Source: Gammaproteobacteria bacterium (lineage in GTDB: Bacteria; Pseudomonadota; Gammaproteobacteria; Steroidobacterales; GCA-2729495). Taken from it: 5,458 nucleotides of DNA. The stretch lies in contig JAHDYN010000116.1 of NCBI GenBank assembly GCA_023383735.1, positions 1-5,458 of the forward strand. The letters are read 5' to 3'. Below the pieces are notes generated by a model. It worked only from the letters and a program-made list of their open reading frames with translations. It was not told the origin of the DNA and did not search any database. Position numbers and translations under genes: made by a program. How positions within the stretch are numbered: the first letter of the stretch is position 1; each line of letters starts with the position of its first letter. This document shows, one piece after another, positions 1 through 5,458 of this stretch.

Positions 1-1
1 T

Positions 2-1840
2 GCAGAGGACCAGCAGCGGGTGATTCGCCGGCTGATCAAGGGTCTCGATCTCGACGAGACCACCTGGGTGCCGCGCGAGATCCAGTGGTTCATCAATCAC
101 AACAAGGATGAAGGGCTGCGGCCCGACCAGCTCAAGGACAACGGCGACGCCAGCCGCCGGCAGCTCATCCACCTCTACCGCCTCTATGAGGAAGCATGCG
201 ACAAGGCGGGCGTGGTGGACTTCGCCGAGCTGCTGCTCAGGGCCTTCGAGCTGTGGAAGAACAATCCCGCGATACTCGAGCAGTACCGGCGACGCTTCCA
301 GCATGTGCTGGTCGACGAGTTCCAGGACACCAACACGATCCAGTACGCCTGGCTGCGCCTGCTGACCGGTACCACCGGCATCCCCTTCGCGGTGGGCGAC
401 GACGACCAGTCCATCTATCGCTGGCGCGGCGCTCGCCAGGAACACATGCACCGGTTCCAGCGGGATTTCCCGGCGGCACGCGTCATCAAGCTGGAACAGA
501 ACTACCGCTCGACCAAGACCATCCTGAGCGCGGCCAACGCGATCATCGCGCACAACACCGGCCGGCTCGGCAAGGAACTCTGGACTGCCGGCAGCGATGG
601 CGCGCCGATCCGCCTGTACCGCGCCTACAACGAGCGGGATGAAGCCGAGTTTGTCATCGGCCGGATCCAGGACCGCGTACAGCAGGGCAGCGCCCGCAGC
701 GAGATCGCCGTGCTGTACCGCTCGAATGCCCAGTCGCGCAGCTTTGAAGAAATGCTCATGCGGGTCGGGATGCCCTACCGGGTCTACGGCGGGCAGCGCT
801 TCTTCGAGCGCGCCGAGATCAAGGACGCGCTGGCCTATCTGCGTCTGCTCGCCAACCACGACGACGATTCATCCTTCGAGCGCGTGGTCAACGTGCCGAC
901 CCGCGGCATCGGCGCGCGCTCGGTCGATGCCATCCGCGAATACGCCAAGGCCAATGCCACCTCCATGTGGCGCGCAGCGCAGATCGTCGCGGCGGGAGAC
1001 GCCACCGGCCGCAGCGGGCGGGCCATCACGGCTTTCCTGATGCTCATCGAGGGGTTGGCCAGGGACACCGCCGGTCTGAGCCTGCACGAGCAGGTCGACC
1101 ATGTGATTCAGCGCAGCGGCATCATTGCGCACTACCGGAAAGAGCCGCGCGACCGTGCCGAGGGGCGGCTTGAGAACCTCGACGAGCTGGTGAGCGCAGC
1201 GCGCAGCTTTGCAAGCGAGGAGCGCCCCGGCGGCGATGCGGCCGGAGACGAGGATGCCAGCCTGCCGCCGTTGCTGGACTTCCTGTCCCATGCGGCGCTG
1301 GAGTCGGGCGATGCGCAGGCCGACAGCGGCGCCGACTGCGTGCAGCTGATGACCCTGCACTCGGCCAAGGGCCTGGAGTTTCCGGTCGTGTTTCTCACCG
1401 GGCTCGAAGACGGGCTGTTTCCGCACCAGCGTTCGCTGAACGACGGTGACGGACTCGAGGAAGAACGCCGGCTGTGCTACGTCGGGGCCACAAGGGCGAT
1501 GAGCGAGCTGTACCTGACCCACGCGGAGCAGCGCCGGCTGCATGGCATGGACAGTTTTCGCCAGGCTTCGCGCTTCATCGGCGAGATCCCCGCCGGACTG
1601 ATCGAGGAAGTGCGGCCGCGCATGCATGTCTCGCAGCCGGTTTACCAGCGCGGCAGCATGCCGCCCGCGGATCCCGGCTTCGGCATCCGGCTGGGGCAGC
1701 GGGTCCGCCATGGCAGCTTCGGCGAGGGCGTGGTACTGGGTTTCGAGGGCGCCGGGGCGCATGCGCGGATCCAGGTCAACTTCGAGACTGCCGGCGCCAA
1801 GTGGCTGGTGATGTCCTACGCCAACCTGGAAACGCTGTGA
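2..1840 (+). CDS. uvrD: DNA helicase II UvrD (superfamily 1A 3'-5' helicase), 5' end cut by window edge
   Basis: ATP-driven 3'-5' DNA helicase. In the family it removes the UvrC-incised oligonucleotide in excision repair, unwinds the nicked strand in MutHLS mismatch repair and strips RecA from DNA. 612 codons are visible. Numbering from the first in-window codon, motif II VDEFQDT has its Asp-Glu at 105-106, motif III GDDDQSIYRWRGA starts at 132, motif IV QNYRST is at 166-171, motif V HSAKGLEF at 453-460, and motif VI VGATRA, with its ATP-sensing Arg at 498, begins at 494. A C-terminal Tudor-like domain (about 564-612, LGQRVRHGSFGEG to the end) is present; in this family it contacts partners such as RNA polymerase and UvrB. 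Text such as KDEGLRPDQL and LSHAALESGDAQAD favours UvrD over Rep or PcrA. The frame is open to the left edge and the residues before the GTG at 20 (AEDQQR) still match the family, so that GTG is internal. About 110-120 residues with Walker A are missing. No frameshift or lost motif is seen. Confidence 0.97.
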   Translation, partial: AEDQQRVIRRLIKGLDLDETTWVPREIQWFINHNKDEGLRPDQLKDNGDASRRQLIHLYRLYEEACDKAGVVDFAELLLRAFELWKNNPAILEQYRRRFQHVLVDEFQDTNTIQYAWLRLLTGTTGIPFAVGDDDQSIYRWRGARQEHMHRFQRDFPAARVIKLEQNYRSTKTILSAANAIIAHNTGRLGKELWTAGSDGAPIRLYRAYNERDEAEFVIGRIQDRVQQGSARSEIAVLYRSNAQSRSFEEMLMRVGMPYRVYGGQRFFERAEIKDALAYLRLLANHDDDSSFERVVNVPTRGIGARSVDAIREYAKANATSMWRAAQIVAAGDATGRSGRAITAFLMLIEGLARDTAGLSLHEQVDHVIQRSGIIAHYRKEPRDRAEGRLENLDELVSAARSFASEERPGGDAAGDEDASLPPLLDFLSHAALESGDAQADSGADCVQLMTLHSAKGLEFPVVFLTGLEDGLFPHQRSLNDGDGLEEERRLCYVGATRAMSELYLTHAEQRRLHGMDSFRQASRFIGEIPAGLIEEVRPRMHVSQPVYQRGSMPPADPGFGIRLGQRVRHGSFGEGVVLGFEGAGAHARIQVNFETAGAKWLVMSYANLETL

Positions 1841-1904
1841 GACGGACCGGGAAGCGACGAAACCGGGTAAACTCGCCAGCGCGCACAGCACGGCGAAGCC
1901 ACGC

Positions 1905-3266
1905 ATGAAGATCCTCATTCTCGGCGCCGGTCAAGTCGGCTCCACCGCCGCCTATCATCTCGCCCGCGAAGAGGCGAATGAGGTCACCATCGTCGATTCC
2001 AACCCGAGCGTGCTGCGCGACCTGCAGGATCGTCTCGACGTGCGCACGGTGCTCGGCCATGCCGCCTCGCCCGGCACCCTGGAGCGGGCCGGCTGCGCAA
2101 ACATGGACATGGTCATCGCGCTGACCAGCAGCGATGAAGTCAACATGATCGCCTGCCAGGTGGCCTATACGCTGTTCAGCACACCGACGAAGATCGCACG
2201 GGTGCGCTCTGCGGAGTACATCAACAAGCCCGGGCTGTTCGGCGCCGAGCGCATACCGGTCGACCTGTGCATCAGTCCCGAACAGCTGGTCACGCGGCAC
2301 ATCGAGCAGCTCGTCCGCTATCCGGGTGCTTTTCAGGTGCTCGACTTTGCCGATGGCAAGGTGCGGCTGGTCGGCGCACGGGCGCACCGCGACGGCCCGC
2401 TGGTGGGTCAGGAAATCCGCCGGCTCCACGACCATATTCCGGGCATCGAAACCCGTATCGCGGCCATATACCGCGAGGGCCAGGCCATCGTGCCGGACGG
2501 CAGAACCCGGCTGCTCGAAGGGGACGAGGTGTTCTTCATCGCGGCCCGGCAGGACATCGGCGCCGTGATGCGCGAGTTGCGCAAGCTCGAAGACCCGGTG
2601 CGCAAGATCATCATTGCCGGTGCCGGCAATATCGGCTTCCGGGCGGCACAGTCGCTGGAAAAAACCAACCAGGTCAAGATCATCGAGCGCTCGCGCGACC
2701 GTGCGCGCATCGCTTCCGAAGGGCTCGCCAAGGCCATCGTCCTGCGCGGCGATGCGGCCGATGAAAGCCTGCTGCTGGAAGAAAACATCGACAGCACGGA
2801 TGTATTCGTCTCGCTGACCAATGCCGAAGAGGTGAACATCCTGTCCGCCATGCTTGCCAAGCGCCTGGGCTGCAGGAAGGTGATGGCGCTGATCAACCGG
2901 CCGTCCTATGCCGAACTGGTCGAAGGACCACGCATCGACGTCGGTATTTCGCCGCCGCAGATCACCATCGGTGCACTGCTGGCCTATGTGCGGCAGGCCG
3001 GCATGGTGCGGATCCACTCGCTGCGCCGCGGGCGGGCCGAGGCCATCGAGGCGATCGCGCGCGGCACCCGCAAGGACTCGCGGGTGGTCGGGCGCCAGAT
3101 CGAGGAAATCGCCCTGCCCAGGGGCGCCACCATCAATATCATCGTGCGCGGCAACGAGGTACTGGAGGCGCATCACGACACGATCGTCGAGGCCGAGGAC
3201 CACCTGATTCTCTTCGTCACTGACCGCCGGCAGATCCAGCAGGTCGAGCGGCTGTTCAGAACCTGA
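1905..3266 (+). CDS. trkA: Trk system potassium uptake regulatory protein TrkA (two RCK domains)
   Basis: Cytoplasmic peripheral subunit of the Trk K+ uptake system. It binds NAD(H) or adenine nucleotides and gates the TrkH pore. The 453 residues are close to the E. coli length of about 458. The layout is a tandem repeat of RCK-N plus RCK-C. The first Rossmann fold opens at the start with GAGQVG (7-12) and has the ribose-binding acidic residue D31 in VTIVDSNP. The second has GAGNIG (239-244) with E261 in VKIIERS. Both nucleotide sites therefore look intact. Other family-typical stretches are TSSDEVNMIACQVAY, ISPEQLVTRHIEQL and SAMLAKRLG. The ATG at 1905 is chosen because the protein must begin MKILILGAGQVG. 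There is no strong Shine-Dalgarno before it, only a weak GGCGAAG about 7 bases upstream. It starts 64 bp after uvrD and ends 34 bp before trkH, so trkA-trkH is probably one transcript; no clear terminator or strong promoter is visible in either gap. Confidence 0.97.
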   Translation: MKILILGAGQVGSTAAYHLAREEANEVTIVDSNPSVLRDLQDRLDVRTVLGHAASPGTLERAGCANMDMVIALTSSDEVNMIACQVAYTLFSTPTKIARVRSAEYINKPGLFGAERIPVDLCISPEQLVTRHIEQLVRYPGAFQVLDFADGKVRLVGARAHRDGPLVGQEIRRLHDHIPGIETRIAAIYREGQAIVPDGRTRLLEGDEVFFIAARQDIGAVMRELRKLEDPVRKIIIAGAGNIGFRAAQSLEKTNQVKIIERSRDRARIASEGLAKAIVLRGDAADESLLLEENIDSTDVFVSLTNAEEVNILSAMLAKRLGCRKVMALINRPSYAELVEGPRIDVGISPPQITIGALLAYVRQAGMVRIHSLRRGRAEAIEAIARGTRKDSRVVGRQIEEIALPRGATINIIVRGNEVLEAHHDTIVEAEDHLILFVTDRRQIQQVERLFRT

Positions 3267-3300
3267 GCGCAAAGATCAGGCGTAGCCAGCGAATCCAGGC

Positions 3301-4752
3301 ATGCATTTTCGGGTAGTTCAGCGAATTCTCGGTCTGTTGCTGATGCTCTACAGCATCACGATGATGCCGCCGGTTGCGGTGTCCGTGCATTTTGCCGACG
3401 GCCAGACCGGGGCTTTTTTCTACTCCTTTGCGATCACCTTTGCGGTGGGCCTGCTGGCCTGGCTGCCCGCACGCAACGACCGGCGCGAATTGCGGCTGCG
3501 CGATGGCTTCGTGGTGGCGGCGATTTTCTGGCTGGGGCTCGGCAGTTTCGGTTCGCTGCCCCTGCTGCTGACACATTTTCCGGAGATGTCGCTGACCGAC
3601 GCGGTTTTTGAAACCGTGTCCGGGCTCACCACCACTGGCTCAACGACGCTGACTGGCCTGGATCTGCTGCCGAAATCCATCCTCTATTACCGGGCCCAGC
3701 TGCACTGGCTGGGCGGCATGGGCATCATCGTGCTGGCTGTGGCCATCCTGCCCATGCTGGGCGTCGGCGGCATGCAGCTGTACCGGGCCGAGACACCGGG
3801 CCCCATGAAGGACAGCAAGCTGACGCCGCGGATCACCGAAACGGCCAAGGCACTGTGGCTGATTTATGTCGGCCTGACGGCTGTTTGCGGCTTTGCCTAC
3901 TGGTATGCCGGCATGGATGCCTTCGATGCGGTCTGTCACAGCTTTTCGACGCTGGCGACGGGTGGTTTTTCCACACACGATGCCAGCATCGGTTACTTCA
4001 ACAGTCCACTGATCGAACTCATTGTCGTGTGCTTCATGTTTCTCGGGGGTGTCAATTTCACCCTGCATTTCGTGGCCTGGCGTGGCCGGGGTTTGCTTGG
4101 TTACTGGAGCGACCCCGAGTTCCGGGCCTATGCGCTTATTCTGTGCAGCTTCACGCTGGTTGGAACCATCTGTCTGGTCTTCACGCAGCAGTACGCACTG
4201 ATCGCTGATTCGGCACGGTATGCTGCATTTCATTTCGTCTCCTTCATGACCAGCACCGGATTCGTGGCCAGCAACTTTGACCAGTGGGCCGGCGCATTGC
4301 CGCTGAGTCTGGTCCTCGCCGGCTTTATCGGCGGCTGTGCCGGATCCACCGGCGGTGGCATAAAAGTCGTACGCTGGCTGCTGCTTTTCAACCAGGGCCG
4401 TCGCGAGGTACAGCGACTGGTGCATCCGGCCGCCGAGATTCCGATACGCCTCGGCCGGTCCGTCGTCCCCCCACGGGTGATAGAGGCCGTATGGGGATTT
4501 TGCGTCGTCTACATCCTCCTCTTCGCTGTGCTGCTGCTGCTGCTGGTGTCTACGGGCCTGGACCAGGTCACGGCTTTTTCCGCGCTGGCCAGCTCGATCA
4601 ACAACGTGGGTCCCGGGCTTGGCCTGATCGTCTCCGATTTCACCCAGATCAATGCAGCTGCCAAATGGATCTGCGTTCTGGCGATGCTGTTCGGTCGCCT
4701 CGAAGTGTTCACGCTGCTGGTGCTGTTCTCACCTTCGTTCTGGCGATCCTGA
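3301..4752 (+). CDS. trkH: Trk system potassium uptake membrane subunit TrkH
   Basis: Inner-membrane ion-conducting subunit of the Trk system; it works as a dimer on a TrkA ring. The 483 residues match the length I recall for E. coli TrkH, and the N-terminus MHFR and C-terminus LLVLFSPSFWRS align with it, which fixes the ATG at 3301 despite a poor Shine-Dalgarno. The fold is four membrane-pore-membrane repeats. The filter loops are TTTGST (G113), ATGGFS (G221-G222), TSTGF (G320) and NVGPGLG (G437), each with its filter glycine. The glycine-rich GGCAGSTGGG stretch (344-353) after the third pore loop is the intramembrane gating loop of the SKT family. R466 in MLFGRLEVFT corresponds to the conserved arginine near the permeation path in the last repeat. 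The segment HWLGGMGIIVLAVAILPMLGVGGMQLYRAE is almost invariant in TrkH/TrkG. I judge it TrkH rather than KtrB from length and end-to-end match. Its stop lies one base from the stop of the opposite-strand ABC gene. Confidence 0.97.
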   Translation: MHFRVVQRILGLLLMLYSITMMPPVAVSVHFADGQTGAFFYSFAITFAVGLLAWLPARNDRRELRLRDGFVVAAIFWLGLGSFGSLPLLLTHFPEMSLTDAVFETVSGLTTTGSTTLTGLDLLPKSILYYRAQLHWLGGMGIIVLAVAILPMLGVGGMQLYRAETPGPMKDSKLTPRITETAKALWLIYVGLTAVCGFAYWYAGMDAFDAVCHSFSTLATGGFSTHDASIGYFNSPLIELIVVCFMFLGGVNFTLHFVAWRGRGLLGYWSDPEFRAYALILCSFTLVGTICLVFTQQYALIADSARYAAFHFVSFMTSTGFVASNFDQWAGALPLSLVLAGFIGGCAGSTGGGIKVVRWLLLFNQGRREVQRLVHPAAEIPIRLGRSVVPPRVIEAVWGFCVVYILLFAVLLLLLVSTGLDQVTAFSALASSINNVGPGLGLIVSDFTQINAAAKWICVLAMLFGRLEVFTLLVLFSPSFWRS

Positions 4753-4753
4753 G

Positions 4754-5458
4754 CTAGGCGTACAGATGGCAGGCCACCGCGCCGGCGCCGTCATCGCCGG
4801 CATTCTTGAGCACCGGTCGCACCGACCGGCACTCCGCCATGGCGCGCGGACAGCGGGTATGGAACGCACAGCCGGAGGGCGGGTTGCGCGGTGAGGGCAC
4901 TTCGCCGGACAGGACGATGCGCGAATTCCGGGACCGGCCGATCTGCGGCACGGCAGAGATCAGCGCCTCGGTGTAGGGATGCCTGGGTGCGGTGAGAATC
5001 CGGCTGGCCGGTGCAATCTCGACCAGTCGGCCCAGGTACATTACGCCGATGTCATCGCTGACGTGCTGCACCACTGCCAGGTCGTGCGAGATGAACAGCA
5101 GTGCAATGCCCCTCTCCCGCTGCAGGCGGACGATCAGGTTCAGCACCTGCGACTGCACTGAAACATCGAGCGCCGATACCGGTTCGTCGGCCACCATGAA
5201 CTGCGGATTCAGCGCCAGGGCGCGTGCGATACCGATGCGCTGACGCTGGCCACCGGAAAACTCATGCGGATAACGGTGTGCGGCCTGGGCACTGAGCCCC
5301 ACCACATCGAGCAGCTCATCCACGCGCTGCTGGCGTTCCGCCGGCGCACCGATCCGGTGTGTGTCCAGCGGCTCGCGGATGGTCTGGCCCACCGTCCGCC
5401 GCGGGCTCAGCGAACCGTAGGGATCCTGGAACACGGCCTGTATCCGCTGCCGGTAGGC
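4754..5458 (-). CDS. Peptide-type (OppF/DppF-like) ABC transporter ATP-binding protein, N-terminal part cut by window edge
   Basis: Nucleotide-binding subunit of an Opp/Dpp/nickel-type importer, acting on the cytoplasmic face to power substrate uptake. 234 residues are visible. Numbering from the right edge, the Q-loop VFQDPYGSL has Q11, the signature FSGGQRQR has its SGGQ at 68-71, Walker B FMVADEP has D91-E92, the D-loop SALD is at 95-98 and the switch histidine is H125 in FISHDL. The C-terminal extension RHPYTEAL...GEVPSPRNPPSGCAF is the oligopeptide/dipeptide transporter tail, with four cysteines at 197, 203, 210 and 230. The frame is open to the edge and residues AYRQRIQA before the GTG at 5434 fit the family, so that GTG is not the start. 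Walker A and about 85-100 residues are missing if this is a usual protein of about 320-330 residues. It could instead be the second half of a fused double ATPase. The substrate (di- or oligopeptide, or nickel) cannot be decided; partner genes should lie beyond the right edge. Confidence 0.94.
   Translation of the reverse strand, partial: AYRQRIQAVFQDPYGSLSPRRTVGQTIREPLDTHRIGAPAERQQRVDELLDVVGLSAQAAHRYPHEFSGGQRQRIGIARALALNPQFMVADEPVSALDVSVQSQVLNLIVRLQRERGIALLFISHDLAVVQHVSDDIGVMYLGRLVEIAPASRILTAPRHPYTEALISAVPQIGRSRNSRIVLSGEVPSPRNPPSGCAFHTRCPRAMAECRSVRPVLKNAGDDGAGAVACHLYA

Noticed and set aside
20..22. GTG as the start of the uvrD reading frame.
   Set aside because: The frame stays open to the window edge, the upstream residues still align with UvrD, and Walker A would be missing if translation began here.
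1868..1873. TAAACT as a sigma-70 -10 box for trkA in the uvrD-trkA gap.
   Set aside because: It matches only four of six consensus bases, and the hexamer 17 bases upstream (GACCGG) does not resemble a -35 box.
1841..1904. A possible rho-independent terminator after uvrD.
   Set aside because: The gap contains a direct repeat of ACCGGG and a tiny GGC-GAA-GCC hairpin, but no stable stem followed by a T-run.
2399..2406. An E. coli Chi octamer (GCTGGTGG) in trkA.
   Set aside because: A single octamer in GC-rich coding sequence is expected by chance, and the Chi sequence of this host is unknown.
1776..3272. A 498-codon open frame antisense to trkA, a 349-codon one antisense to uvrD (869-1918) and a 261-codon one antisense to trkH (3640-4425), which could look like overlapping genes.
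   Set aside because: Each is in exact codon register with the sense gene, so an antisense stop needs a sense TTA, CTA or TCA codon, which GC-rich genes rarely use. The uvrD antisense frame ends exactly at a sense TCA (869-871). The translations are low-complexity and resemble no family I recognise.
4531..4545. Five tandem CTG triplets inside trkH, considered as a slippage-prone phase-variable repeat.
   Set aside because: It encodes a leucine run in a membrane helix using the preferred Leu codon. Gain or loss of a triplet would not shift the frame.
5264..5272. A DnaA-box-like nonamer (TTATCCGCA on the minus strand).
   Set aside because: It is a single imperfect match inside the ABC ATPase coding sequence, with no cluster of boxes or AT-rich region nearby.
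5432..5434. GTG (minus strand) as the start of the ABC ATPase.
   Set aside because: It encodes the Val of the VFQDP Q-loop; the frame continues to the edge with family-like residues, and Walker A must lie upstream.

Overview
The window looks like ordinary chromosome from a GC-rich gammaproteobacterium. It holds four protein-coding genes, is almost entirely coding, and the three genes that can be compared best (UvrD, TrkA, TrkH) resemble the enterobacterial proteins as I remember them over their whole visible length. I saw no RNA gene, transposon, integrase, CRISPR array or phage gene. Genus and species cannot be told from the sequence alone.

Layout. From the left edge to 1840 (+) is most of a uvrD gene for DNA helicase II; roughly its first 110-120 codons, including Walker A, lie outside the window. 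After 64 bp comes trkA (1905-3266, +), the NAD-binding regulatory subunit of the Trk potassium uptake system. After another 34 bp comes trkH (3301-4752, +), its membrane-embedded ion-conducting subunit. One base beyond the trkH stop lies the stop codon of a convergent gene (4754 to the right edge, -). It encodes the nucleotide-binding subunit of a peptide-type (Opp/Dpp) ABC importer and lacks its N-terminal part, including Walker A, because of the window edge.

How the genes work together. TrkA and TrkH are the two core partners of one transporter: a ring of TrkA RCK domains sits under the TrkH dimer and gates K+ flow according to bound nucleotide. Their close spacing suggests one transcript. 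UvrD (nucleotide excision repair, mismatch repair, removal of RecA filaments) has no known functional tie to potassium uptake, so its position upstream is probably neighbourhood only. The peptide ABC ATPase belongs to a different unit that continues off the right edge.

No stretch longer than 64 bp lacks a gene. I looked for a new system and found none; the observations listed are modest. The long antisense reading frames are explained by codon bias in the sense genes.
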